Shown: piece after piece, positions 1 through 8,860 of the stretch
Position numbering within the stretch: position 1 is the stretch's first letter
Layout: the number at the start of each line of letters is the position of its first letter
DNA from: Microcaldota archaeon
GTDB lineage: Archaea > Micrarchaeota > Micrarchaeia > Micrarchaeales > Micrarchaeaceae
Length of the DNA: 38,713 nucleotides
Reading direction: 5' to 3'
Assembly: GCA_021801905.1 (NCBI GenBank)
Contig: JAKABJ010000004.1
Span: forward strand, 1-38,713
The notes under the pieces: model-generated
Databases searched by the model: none
What the model was told of the DNA's origin: nothing
Seen by the model: only the letters and a program-made list of their open reading frames with translations
Made by a program: the position numbers and the translations under genes

Positions 1-19
1 GGCTATCAATCTTTGTAGT

Positions 20-340
20 TCACTTTCTCGCCTTTTTCTTTTCCTCTTTCAGTACTTCTTCAAGCCTGTCGAATCGCTCGTTCCACATCTTCAAAGTTTT
101 CTCGGTCCATCCCTCCACTTCCACCATCTCATTAGAGTTTATTTCATAGATGCGCTGCTGTGCATGTTTATGTACTATTAGAAGTTTGGCACTAAGAAGT
201 ACGCTTAAATGTTGCGATATTGCCTGTGCAGTAATGTCAAATTTCTTTGATATCTCAGTTGCAGAAAGCCGTCCGTTTGCTGCAATAAGCTCGATTATCC
301 TGCGCCTCCTCGGCTCTGCAAGTGCATAGAACGCATCCAT
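20..340 (-). CDS. ArsR-family winged-helix transcriptional regulator
   Basis: 106-aa ORF; 'ALAEPRRRRIIELIAANGRLSATEISKKFDITAQAISQHLSVLLSAKLL' matches the ArsR HTH pattern. Confidence 0.85.
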   Translation of the reverse strand: MDAFYALAEPRRRRIIELIAANGRLSATEISKKFDITAQAISQHLSVLLSAKLLIVHKHAQQRIYEINSNEMVEVEGWTEKTLKMWNERFDRLEEVLKEEKKKARK

Positions 341-352
341 GATTATATTATT

Positions 353-364
353 AAGTAATTACTT
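353..364. promoter_or_regulatory. 12-bp palindrome AAGTAATTACTT just upstream of the ArsR start; putative autoregulatory operator
   Basis: Perfect self-complement, 13 bp from the ArsR ATG; TTAAG...CTTAA symmetry continues outward to about 383. Confidence 0.35.
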
Positions 365-441
365 TATAAAGTTACTGCTTAAATAATGGAATTGCAGTAT
401 TTGCCAGAATATGCTATAAGAGTTCTGATACCTCGATTTAT

Positions 442-624
442 TTGCCGAAAAGAATATCGAAAGCATTCAAGTTGGACAAAGACACAAACAAGATACTTGT
501 TATTGTGGCTGACGGCTCTGATAGCATTCTCCTGATGAAGGATACAAAGGTTGCAGAAATGATTAAGCCACTTGTTTTGTATATGCGCAAGATATTGAGT
601 TCCAAATTAAGTAAATTATCTTAA
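442..624 (+). CDS. small hypothetical protein (60 aa, TTG start)
   Basis: ORF track only; no recognised motif. Confidence 0.3.
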   Translation: MPKRISKAFKLDKDTNKILVIVADGSDSILLMKDTKVAEMIKPLVLYMRKILSSKLSKLS

Positions 625-669
625 TGGGGTGCAAAATCGGGATTATGTATATAACCCCAAGCACTAAAT

Positions 670-741
670 GGGGAGTCCGAGATTTGAACTCGGATAACCA
701 GCTCCCAAAGCTGGCAGTCTACCAGGTTAGCGTAACTCCCC
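670..741 (-). tRNA. tRNA-Pro(TGG)
   Basis: Minus strand GGGGAGT...ACTCCCC acceptor (7 bp); CCAGC-TTTGGGA-GCTGG anticodon arm; CCGAG-TTCAAAT-CTCGG T arm; weak D stem. Confidence 0.9.
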
Positions 742-830
742 TTTGATATTACGGACTACTTTTGCACAAAAGTTAATAAATACATTTACAACTACAACTA
801 AATAGATTTGCTGTTTATTTTGGTGCTTTT

Positions 831-1796
831 ATGAAGAATATAGACTTGCCTTGGCAGGAGAAATACAGGCCTAAGTCTCTTTCCGAGGTGATAGGCCAGA
901 AGCTGATAGTGAACCGGCTTAGCTCATTTGTTAAGAGAGGCAACTTTCCAAGCATGATATTTGCCGGAAGCGCAGGAATAGGAAAGACATCATGCGCGCT
1001 TGCAATGGCGAGAGACCTTTATGGCGATGACACAGAGAGCGCGTTTAGAGAGCTCAATGCTAGCGATGACAGAGGCATAGGGATAATACGGGGGAAAGTA
1101 AAGGAATTTGCAAAGACCATATCTATGGCAAAGGTGCCGATAAAGATAATCTTCCTTGACGAGGCAGATTCTTTAACTGCAGAGGCGCAGCATGCGCTCA
1201 GGAGGACGATGGAAAGATACTCTTCTGAAACTCGCTTTATACTCAGCGCCAACTATGCAAGCAAGATAATAGAGCCGATACAGAGCAGATGCGTTGTCTT
1301 TAGGTTCAAGCCCCTTGGAGAGCCTGAGATGCGCGAATACATAGAAAGAATAGTTAAGGGAGAGGAGCTGGATATTGAAGATAAGGCCATATCTGCGCTT
1401 ATTTATGTTGGAGAAGGAGATTTGAGAAAAATAACCAACATACTTCAGAGCGCAGCTATGGAGGGAAAAAGCATAAGCGAGAATAGCATCTATCAGATAG
1501 CGTCCAGGGCGAGGCCTAAGGAGATTACATCCATGCTTAGATATGCTCTTGGAGGGGAATTTGAAAATGCAAGGAATGAGCTTGACAACCTTATGCTTAA
1601 CCAGGGCCTAAGCGCTGAAGACATACTCTCGCAATGCTACAAAGAGGTTCAGGGATTGAACGTGGATGAGAGGGCTAAGCTCAAGATAGTGGTCGAGATG
1701 GGAGAGTGCAATTTCAGGATAGTTGAGGGGGCTAACGAGCGGATACAGCTTGAGGCCATGCTTGCGGGGATAGCGCTTATTGCAAAAGAAAAATGA
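831..1796 (+). CDS. rfcS: Replication factor C small subunit
   Basis: 'LPWQEKYRPKSLSEVIGQ', Walker A 'GSAGIGKTS', 'DEADSLTAEAQHALRRTME', 'SRCVVFRF'. Confidence 0.95.
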   Translation: MKNIDLPWQEKYRPKSLSEVIGQKLIVNRLSSFVKRGNFPSMIFAGSAGIGKTSCALAMARDLYGDDTESAFRELNASDDRGIGIIRGKVKEFAKTISMAKVPIKIIFLDEADSLTAEAQHALRRTMERYSSETRFILSANYASKIIEPIQSRCVVFRFKPLGEPEMREYIERIVKGEELDIEDKAISALIYVGEGDLRKITNILQSAAMEGKSISENSIYQIASRARPKEITSMLRYALGGEFENARNELDNLMLNQGLSAEDILSQCYKEVQGLNVDERAKLKIVVEMGECNFRIVEGANERIQLEAMLAGIALIAKEK

Positions 1797-1820
1797 GCTG
1801 CGGCTTTCGCTTTCGGCACA

Positions 1821-2525
1821 TCATTCTATCTTTAGTTCCATAGGCCCTGCATAGTCAACTTCTGGCGCTTTTATAATGAATGTAACTATATAGCTGTTCG
1901 GGTTATCTATCTTAAAAGGCAATTTTGGGTCGGAGTCTATAAGCTCAAATGGCTCTGATATGGTGACTTTCGAGGCATACTCCCCATAGCTCATTGCTTT
2001 ATACATCTGTATGCTGTTCTTGAATACTCCATTAGGAGGTATGTTTAATATCACACCAGAATTCTCAATCTCTGCTTTCTTGGATTTTGTTGAGAGTATT
2101 ACTTTGTTTAGCTGCACCTTTATCATGCTTGCTTCCGGGGATCCTATTACTACTGTAAGCGGGCCTGAATAAGCATAATCTGGCGCATCCGCAGTTATTG
2201 TGATCTCAATTTTTTCTCCGCTGCTTACGGTAATTGGCAGCCTTGGCTCTGTAGATACAAGCTTGAACGGATCCGAGAGCTGGATGGAGCTTATCACTGC
2301 AGGAGGCACCTCCTGCGCTTTAAATTTTTCTTTTAACGCGGCAAATTGCTCGAGGGCGCTGTCCTGCGTCTTATTTTGAAACGGTATCGATATCGTAAAT
2401 CTTTTTTCCTTTGGGATAAAGCCATCCATGGCATGCATTTGCCCCCTCCACCGTATGTTGAGAGCAGATATTGCCACTTTATCAGGTTTTTTCCTTGCGA
2501 AAAGATTGCCTATGTTGAATTTCAT
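1821..2525 (-). CDS. hypothetical protein with two tandem Ig-like beta-sandwich-type repeats
   Basis: Internal duplication 'LSDPFKLVSTEPRLPITV...YAYSGPLTVVI' / 'ISEPFELIDSDPKLPFKI...VDYAGPMELKI'. Confidence 0.7.
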   Translation of the reverse strand: MKFNIGNLFARKKPDKVAISALNIRWRGQMHAMDGFIPKEKRFTISIPFQNKTQDSALEQFAALKEKFKAQEVPPAVISSIQLSDPFKLVSTEPRLPITVSSGEKIEITITADAPDYAYSGPLTVVIGSPEASMIKVQLNKVILSTKSKKAEIENSGVILNIPPNGVFKNSIQMYKAMSYGEYASKVTISEPFELIDSDPKLPFKIDNPNSYIVTFIIKAPEVDYAGPMELKIE

Positions 2526-2651
2526 AGATTAACATCCTCTAACTACCTTGGTATTTCTTTCTCAGAGCTAGCAATGATAGCCGATTGTAGAGCTGTAAAG
2601 TAAATTTGTACATCTGCATATAAAAGTTTAATGCATAAATGTATTGATTTC

Positions 2652-3104
2652 ATGATAAAAGAAGGCTCAAAGGCACCGGATTTCAAGCTTAAGGGAGTAG
2701 ATGGCAAAATTCACAGCCTGAAGGATTTCAAAAATGGTTATCTCGTTCTGTATTTTTATCCAAAAGATCTAACTCCGGGATGCACAATACAGGCAAAAAA
2801 ATATTCCGGAAATATGCGCAGACTCAAGATGCTTGGTGCAACAGCAGTAGGAGTAAGCAAAGACGATGTTGAACTGCACAGGAAATTCAAGAATAAATGC
2901 GGGCTCAGGATACTCCTCTTATCTGACCCTACTAGCAAGATAATAAAGAAATACGGCGCATATGGAAATAGGGGAATCTTTGGTATGGGTACGATCAGGA
3001 ATACGTACATCATAAAAGGCGGGAAAGTTGTAAAGGTCTTCAGGAAGGTGGATCCGATTAAGGATGCAGGAATTGTAGTGGATTACCTTAAGAAAAAAAA
3101 CTAG
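2652..3104 (+). CDS. bcp: Peroxiredoxin, BCP/AhpC-TSA family
   Basis: 'GSKAPDFKL', 'LYFYPKDLTPGCTIQAKKY', 'GVSKDD'; ORF opens at 2631, ATG at 2652 more likely. Confidence 0.9.
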   Translation: MIKEGSKAPDFKLKGVDGKIHSLKDFKNGYLVLYFYPKDLTPGCTIQAKKYSGNMRRLKMLGATAVGVSKDDVELHRKFKNKCGLRILLLSDPTSKIIKKYGAYGNRGIFGMGTIRNTYIIKGGKVVKVFRKVDPIKDAGIVVDYLKKKN

Positions 3105-3325
3105 AGGTAGCCTAACTCCCTAAGCTTCTTCTTTATCATATCTGTCTCGTAATTCGAGGCATCTGAGCTTTTGCTATCGCTAAGTATCATACGGAGTAGG
3201 AAAGCCACGTAGCTGGATACAGACGGAAATCCTGTTTTTTCTATGTGCTTCTCTGTTTTCTTGAAGAGCGCCGTAGGTACTGAAACCGAAGTGAATGTAA
3301 TCTTATTATCCCTCTTGATCCTCAT
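3101..3325 (-). CDS. putative ribbon-helix-helix DNA-binding protein (74 aa)
   Basis: 'ITFTSVSVPTALFKKTEKHIEKTGFPSVSSYVAFLLRMIL' fits the RHH beta-helix-helix pattern. Confidence 0.65.
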   Translation of the reverse strand: MRIKRDNKITFTSVSVPTALFKKTEKHIEKTGFPSVSSYVAFLLRMILSDSKSSDASNYETDMIKKKLRELGYL

Positions 3326-3352
3326 ACATTTATATTTGAAGGAAAGCTTTTT

Positions 3353-3383
3353 ATATCTAATTATATATAATTAAAGTAGATAT
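3353..3383. promoter_or_regulatory. Overlapping palindromes between the divergent RHH gene and the 102-aa/CysDN operon
   Basis: Perfect 16-bp palindrome TAATTATATATAATTA (3358-3373) plus inverted repeat ATATCTA (3353-3359)/TAGATAT (3377-3383). Confidence 0.45.
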
Positions 3384-3403
3384 TATACATAATTAGTGAT
3401 AAC

Positions 3404-3712
3404 ATGGAGAAATCTATTAAGGCAAAAAAGATTGTTGAGGAGCTTAACAGGAATCCCGAGAAGAAGAACTGGGAGGCTTTCAGGAATTACCTGGTAAAAA
3501 GCAATGCAAAGTACTACAAGGCCTTCTTTCCTAAGAAGCTTAAAAGAAAAAATGACCTGCTTGCCGCATATGTAACAATATACGATGCGAAGTATTTGCC
3601 AATGTTCAGAATACCTATAATGATGAAGAAAAACGGTAAAGTTGAGGGCGCATCGATTTATTTTAAGAACCTGATTAATACGAATAAGGACTATAAAGAG
3701 TGGATTGCATGA
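3404..3712 (+). CDS. hypothetical protein, 102 aa, coupled to CysD
   Basis: Stop TGA at 3710-3712 overlaps the downstream ATG (ATGA at 3709-3712). Confidence 0.7.
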   Translation: MEKSIKAKKIVEELNRNPEKKNWEAFRNYLVKSNAKYYKAFFPKKLKRKNDLLAAYVTIYDAKYLPMFRIPIMMKKNGKVEGASIYFKNLINTNKDYKEWIA

Positions 3713-4497
3713 TAAAACAAAACATAGCGCAGCTGGAGGAAAAGAGCATCTATATACTTAGGGAAGCCAACATGAAGTTCAAGAATGTGGCAGCGTTGTG
3801 GTCTATGGGCAAGGATTCGACAACCATGCTTGCGCTGGCGAGAAAGGCATTTTTGGGAAAGATCCCTTTTCCAGTTATACATATAGATAACGGCATTGAT
3901 TTTCCTGAGACATACGCTTTCAGGGAGCAGCTTGCAAAGAAATGGAAGCTCAACCTCATAGTGGCAAATAGCAGTATAAAGCCGGATTCTGTAGGATCAG
4001 CATGCTGCGGGTCCAACAAACCTGAGACTTTGAAAAAAGTAATGAAGGAGAATGGCTTTGATGCCCTTATTGTATCTATAAGGAGGGACGAGCACGGGAT
4101 CAGAAGCAAGGAGAGGTATATGAGCCCAAGGGATGAAAAATTCCGATGGAAATACAAGGATCAGCCTGCTGAGCTATGGGATGATTATGCAAGCAAACTT
4201 GATGAGGGCGGACACGTCAGGGTCCATCCTCTTTTGGACTGGAACGAGATAGATATTTGGAGGTATATAAAGCAGGAGAAGATACCCATAAACCCCCTTT
4301 ATTTCTCAAGGAATGGATTCAGGTATAGGAGTCTTGGCTGCCTCCACTGCACTGTCCCTGTGAAGTCCAATGCAAAAAACGTGGATGAAATAGTAAAAGA
4401 GCTCGAAACCACCAAAATAGAAGAGAGATCGGGAAGGAGCATGGACAAAGAGGCAGAATACACTATGCAGCGCTTGAGATCTTTGGGATACATGTGA
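3709..4497 (+). CDS. cysD: Sulfate adenylyltransferase subunit 2-like (CysD; PP-loop ATPase)
   Basis: PP-loop 'ALWSMGKDSTTML', 'IDNGIDFPETYAFRE', 'RRDEHGIRSKER', 'WNEIDIWRYI', 'RSLGCLHCTVPV', C-term 'ERSGRSMDKEAEYTMQRLRSLGYM'. Confidence 0.8.
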   Translation: MIKQNIAQLEEKSIYILREANMKFKNVAALWSMGKDSTTMLALARKAFLGKIPFPVIHIDNGIDFPETYAFREQLAKKWKLNLIVANSSIKPDSVGSACCGSNKPETLKKVMKENGFDALIVSIRRDEHGIRSKERYMSPRDEKFRWKYKDQPAELWDDYASKLDEGGHVRVHPLLDWNEIDIWRYIKQEKIPINPLYFSRNGFRYRSLGCLHCTVPVKSNAKNVDEIVKELETTKIEERSGRSMDKEAEYTMQRLRSLGYM

Positions 4498-4501
4498 TTT
4501 T

Positions 4502-5725
4502 ATGGCGGAGGTAAGAAGCATAACATTGCTCGGGCATAAAGACCATGGAAAATCAACATTGATTGGAAGCGCGCTTATGCTGACAAATTCTGTGACAAAA
4601 GTGCGAATAAACGAAGCCCAGAAATACAGCAAGAAGCTCCACAAGAATTTCGAGCCTGCGTTTATACTTGACAGCTTTCACGAAGAGAGAGAAGGAGGCC
4701 TGACGATAGACATAACAAGAGCCGAGATACTCTACAAGAAAATCGCCTTTTCTTTGATAGACGTGCCAGGCCATGAGGAGCTGATAAAGAACATGATAAG
4801 CGGAGCATCGTATGCCAGCACTGCGCTTCTTCTCGTATCGGCAAAGAAAGATGAGGGAATAAAAGGGCAGACAAAAAGGCACTTATTCATAGCGAAGATG
4901 ATGGGCATAGACTATCTGGTAATAGCGGTTAACAAGATGGATACAGTTGCATATTCAGAAAAGCTTTTTGATTCAATAAAAGGCGAGCTCGCAGGATTCA
5001 TAACAAAAATAGGGTTTGATAGCAAGAATATTTCATTTGTTCCTGTTTCAGCATATAAAGGAGACAACATTCTCACAAAAAGCGGGAAGATGCAATGGTA
5101 CAGAGGAAAGCCCCTTCTTGAAGTTCTGTATAGGAATTCTGGAAAAGGCACTCTGAAGGACGATGGGGCACTTAGGATTGCGCTTCAAGGAACCCTAAAC
5201 AACAGAAAGAACATGGTGGCGGGAAGGATTGTAAGAGGGCATATAAAAGTGGGAGAGAAGGGGACATGCATAATACCTCTTGATATAAACGTATCTGTAA
5301 AGAAGATAGTTTCTGGAGGCAGATCTGTAAAAAGCGCGCATGTTGGCGAGAGTGTTGCTTTAGAGCTGGACAGAGATGTGAACGGTGATCCAAGAGGCTC
5401 CATACTTTGCGGAGAATCGTATTGCCCTATTGCTAAAAATAAAATAAGGGCGAGGATATTCGTAACAGGAAAGCTGAACGGAAAGCTAAGCATTCATTTC
5501 AACGGAATAGAGATAGGCTGCATATCGATAAAAATAAACTCGCAGATAGACACGACAATTGGTGAGCAGATTGGAAGCGGTAAGATAAAAGAGCTTAATG
5601 CTATTGATGCTGAGCTTGAACTAAGCAAAAAGATTCCGGCCGAGAGTTTTTCTAGCACTAGAGAGCTTGGTAGGTTCGTACTTTATTCTGGAAAAGAGTT
5701 TGCCGGAATAGGGATTGTGCTTTGA
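4502..5725 (+). CDS. cysN: Translation-factor-type GTPase, CysN-like (sulfate adenylyltransferase subunit 1)
   Basis: P-loop 'GHKDHGKST', 'EREGGLTIDIT', 'DVPGHEELIKNM', 'AVNKMDTV'; directly follows cysD. Confidence 0.75.
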   Translation: MAEVRSITLLGHKDHGKSTLIGSALMLTNSVTKVRINEAQKYSKKLHKNFEPAFILDSFHEEREGGLTIDITRAEILYKKIAFSLIDVPGHEELIKNMISGASYASTALLLVSAKKDEGIKGQTKRHLFIAKMMGIDYLVIAVNKMDTVAYSEKLFDSIKGELAGFITKIGFDSKNISFVPVSAYKGDNILTKSGKMQWYRGKPLLEVLYRNSGKGTLKDDGALRIALQGTLNNRKNMVAGRIVRGHIKVGEKGTCIIPLDINVSVKKIVSGGRSVKSAHVGESVALELDRDVNGDPRGSILCGESYCPIAKNKIRARIFVTGKLNGKLSIHFNGIEIGCISIKINSQIDTTIGEQIGSGKIKELNAIDAELELSKKIPAESFSSTRELGRFVLYSGKEFAGIGIVL

Positions 5726-5866
5726 TGCCTGCAAAGGACAGCATTGATCTGCACAGGATTAGATGAACAGGAGCACTTTGCATCTCGTTTTGGAGCCGCT
5801 TCCAGATTTTTGTTAGCAAAGCAGGCTTGAGAGATTCGCTTGGCTTATGCGGTTCCTAGCAGAAGC

Positions 5867-6691
5867 TCAGCTGAATGCAAATGCAGCATAGTCTACAACC
5901 CCTTCCGTGTCGCCTGTCTGCTCTCCAGAATCCGACCTGTCAAGCATCATTCCTTTTGAAGCATTCTGCACTGCTTTGGCAAACATCATAGATACAGCCA
6001 TTGGGCCGTACCCGCAAGCACTCTCGTTCTGCCGTTCCCTTTCGGCATAGAAGCCATCTATATCCATTCCCTCTATTCTGCTGAACAGGGGGAGGTCCTT
6101 TCTGTCTGCAATGCTCCTTGATTCATAATGATTGAAGTCTGAACTTGCTATCATTATGGCTTTTCTGCCAGTAGATTCAATCGCTTTTATGACTGCATTT
6201 GAAACAAGGTTTGCCGCAGAAATGCTCTGGTCTCTCATTGAGATGAAACAGCACTTTAGATCTGGAAAAAGCTGCTTGATAAAAGGAAGCTGCACCTCAA
6301 CCGAATGCTCATGCTTATGGGCGGTCTCATCCTTCTCCAATCCTTTTGTCTTGCATATTTCGTTTGAAAGCCCAGTATCATTATACGAGATGCCAATAGG
6401 AGTCATCCAATCCTGCAGCGAGACGGAGATCGGCTTTCCCTCCCCTGTATGGTTTGGACCTATTATAATAATTGATTCTACAGACTCAACATCTTTTTTC
6501 CCAAGAATTGCTGAGTATACGTGAGCTGCAGTTCTTCCAGAGTATGCATAACCAGCATGCGGAGCTATGTAAGAGGCTGCATTCTCTATGTCATGCTTAA
6601 GCCTTACCTCTTTGACTGCCTTATCTATGAAGTTTGCCAGTTCGTCCCTGTCTGAAGGGTAAAATGTTCCTGCCACAACCGGATTCCTCAT
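5867..6691 (-). CDS. MEMO1 family protein (AmmeMemoRadiSam system protein B)
   Basis: 'MRNPVVAGTFYPSD', 'SYIAPHAGYAYSGRTAAHVY', 'IIGPNHTG', 'HEHSVEVQLPF', 'IASSDFNHYE'. Confidence 0.93.
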   Translation of the reverse strand: MRNPVVAGTFYPSDRDELANFIDKAVKEVRLKHDIENAASYIAPHAGYAYSGRTAAHVYSAILGKKDVESVESIIIIGPNHTGEGKPISVSLQDWMTPIGISYNDTGLSNEICKTKGLEKDETAHKHEHSVEVQLPFIKQLFPDLKCCFISMRDQSISAANLVSNAVIKAIESTGRKAIMIASSDFNHYESRSIADRKDLPLFSRIEGMDIDGFYAERERQNESACGYGPMAVSMMFAKAVQNASKGMMLDRSDSGEQTGDTEGVVDYAAFAFS

Positions 6692-6769
6692 ATTGTCACG
6701 CCAATAACGATTAAAGCAATTTAATTATCCCGCATTTGGAGAATGCTCTGTCATAAGTATATTAGAGTA

Positions 6770-6781
6770 AAAATTTATATT
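6770..6781 (+). promoter_or_regulatory. BRE/TATA-like element AAAATTTATATT upstream of DNA polymerase IV
   Basis: 12-mer 19 bp 5' of ATG at 6801 region; identical 12-mer lies upstream of asnS. Confidence 0.55.
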
Positions 6782-6799
6782 GATTGAAGCAAATATTGA

Positions 6800-7858
6800 A
6801 TGAGCAGTATGGCACTTATATTATACATAGACATGGATTCCTTCTTCGCGTCGTGTGAAATTGCCAGGCATCCCGAACTTAAAGGCAAGCCGCTCATAGT
6901 TGGATCAAGCCCTATAAAAACAAAAGAGAGAGGAGTTGTGCAAGCATGCAATTACGAGGCAAGGAAATACGGAATTCGAAGCGCTATGCCAACAACGATG
7001 GCTTACAAACTCTGCAGCGATGTTGCCTATTTAGAAGCCGATAATTCGTATTATGAGAGGGTTTCTTCAGAAATAGAGGCCTTGCTTAAAGCGCATAACC
7101 TCAGGATGGAGATGGACAGCATAGACGAGGCTGCGATTGAATTGGAAACCGATGGGAGAGATTCTGCATTGGAGCTCGCTAAAAGAATAAAGAATGATAT
7201 AAAAAATAGGTTTAACCTGCCCTGCACTGTTGGAATAGCAAGAGGCAAGATCATAGCTAAGATGGCGTGCGACTCTGCAAAGCCCGATGGACTGATATTC
7301 TTGGACAGGACGGACGTAAAGGCTTTTCTTCAAAACCTAAGCGTAGGCAAGATACCAGGAGTCGGAAATAAGACAGAGAATAAACTTGGAATGCTGGGTA
7401 TAAAAACTGTGGGGGACCTTGCAAAAACAGATCCAACGGTCCTGTTTGGCGCTTTGGGATCTTTTGGCAAAGAGCTTTTCCTCATAGCAAACGGGAATGA
7501 CCAGAGCAGGGTTTTGGACGAAACTCCGGCAATATCAATAGGCAGGGAAAAGACTTTAGATAAGAATGCAAATTCTGTTGATGAAATGTCAGGCACCATA
7601 TTGGAACTTGCAGATGCGGTAATGGAAGAGGCTAAAAAGAGGAATGTGGCGTTTAAAAACATAGGGGTAAAGACCAGATATTCTGATTTTACAGACCGTA
7701 TAAAAAGCAGAAGCCTAAACAATTATTCTGAATCTAAGGAAGTGCTGATAACCACGGCAAAAAAGCTTTTCTCTGAACTTGTAGGAAAGAAGCCTGTGCG
7801 AAAAATAGGAGTGAGGGTATCCATGCTCTCGCAAAGAAAAGGGCAGAAAAGCCTTTGA
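6800..7858 (+). CDS. dinB: DNA polymerase IV (Y-family)
   Basis: 'ILYIDMDSFFASCEIARHPELKGKPLIVG', 'SIDEAAIEL', 'KIPGVGNKTENKLGMLGIKTVGDLA'. Confidence 0.95.
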   Translation: MSSMALILYIDMDSFFASCEIARHPELKGKPLIVGSSPIKTKERGVVQACNYEARKYGIRSAMPTTMAYKLCSDVAYLEADNSYYERVSSEIEALLKAHNLRMEMDSIDEAAIELETDGRDSALELAKRIKNDIKNRFNLPCTVGIARGKIIAKMACDSAKPDGLIFLDRTDVKAFLQNLSVGKIPGVGNKTENKLGMLGIKTVGDLAKTDPTVLFGALGSFGKELFLIANGNDQSRVLDETPAISIGREKTLDKNANSVDEMSGTILELADAVMEEAKKRNVAFKNIGVKTRYSDFTDRIKSRSLNNYSESKEVLITTAKKLFSELVGKKPVRKIGVRVSMLSQRKGQKSL

Positions 7859-7859
7859 A

Positions 7860-8777
7860 TCATTTCTGAATCTTCTGGAGATACTCCCTCACTCTTAGGG
7901 CTGCCTTTATACCGGAAGAGGATGCTGTTCCGGCCTGCCTGTAAAATTTGTCAGAGTTGTCGCCTGCTACGTAAACTCCCTCTATATCTGTTAAAACCTC
8001 CTCCTTTGCCGCCACATATCCTTGATCATCAAGCATCAGCTTGCCTTTTAGAAAACCAGTTGTAGGAATGTGCCCGATTGCAATGAACACGCCATCTATA
8101 GGCATTTCTGTAATCTTGCCAGAGGCGTCCTTTAGCCTAATTCCCGTTACTTTTTCCTCTCCGAGGATCTCGATAACTTCGGTATTCCATATTACCTTTA
8201 TTTTGGGATTCGAAAGGACCTTTTCCTGCATTGCTTTGCTGGCGCGGAACGAGTCCCTTCTGTGTATTATCGTAACGCTTCTGCAGAACCTAGTTGAGAA
8301 GAGAGAGTCTTCCATCGCAGTATCCCCTCCTCCTATGACAACTATGTCCTTATTTTTATAAAAAGGTGAATCGCAAGTGGCGCATGTGCTTACTCCATGC
8401 CCAATCAGCCTTTTTTCAGAATCTATGTTCAGCATTCTGGAACTGGCTCCTGTAGCTATCACCACAGCATCTGCCTGGTAATTGTTTGATTGGGTCTTTA
8501 TGATAAAAGGCCTAGAAGTAAATTCTACACCAATTACATCTTCATTGATGAATCTCGTGCCAAACTTCTCAGCTTGAACCCTCATGCGCTCTATCAATTC
8601 CGGCCCGTCTATACCATCCGGGAAGCCTGGCATGTTCTCAACTTTTGTGGTAAGCATAAGCTGGCCTCCGGGAATGCTTCCGCCTATAATAAGCGGATCA
8701 AATCCTTCTCTTGCAAGATATATGGCTGCGCTAAGTCCAGCCGGGCCAGAACCTATTATTATCACTTTCTCTGTCAT
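7860..8777 (-). CDS. trxB: Thioredoxin reductase
   Basis: 'VIIIGSGPAGLSAAIYLAREG', 'CATCDSPFYKNKDIVVIGGGDTAMEDSLF', 'GVYVAGD'; ATG at 8777 preferred over the 8828 ORF start. Confidence 0.95.
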   Translation of the reverse strand: MTEKVIIIGSGPAGLSAAIYLAREGFDPLIIGGSIPGGQLMLTTKVENMPGFPDGIDGPELIERMRVQAEKFGTRFINEDVIGVEFTSRPFIIKTQSNNYQADAVVIATGASSRMLNIDSEKRLIGHGVSTCATCDSPFYKNKDIVVIGGGDTAMEDSLFSTRFCRSVTIIHRRDSFRASKAMQEKVLSNPKIKVIWNTEVIEILGEEKVTGIRLKDASGKITEMPIDGVFIAIGHIPTTGFLKGKLMLDDQGYVAAKEEVLTDIEGVYVAGDNSDKFYRQAGTASSSGIKAALRVREYLQKIQK

Positions 8778-8860
8778 AATGCTTACCAAGGTGCCATCTA
8801 TATGCGAGTGTAAATTTATACCGCACAACCTTTTTATTATAATCTACTGCAATTATTTGT

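Noticed and set aside
5726-5866. Intergenic GCCTGC (5727-5732)/GCAGGC (5821-5826) pairing and a GATGA string, considered as a C/D-box sRNA
   Set aside because: Stem is short and distant; I could not find a convincing C/D/C'/D' set.
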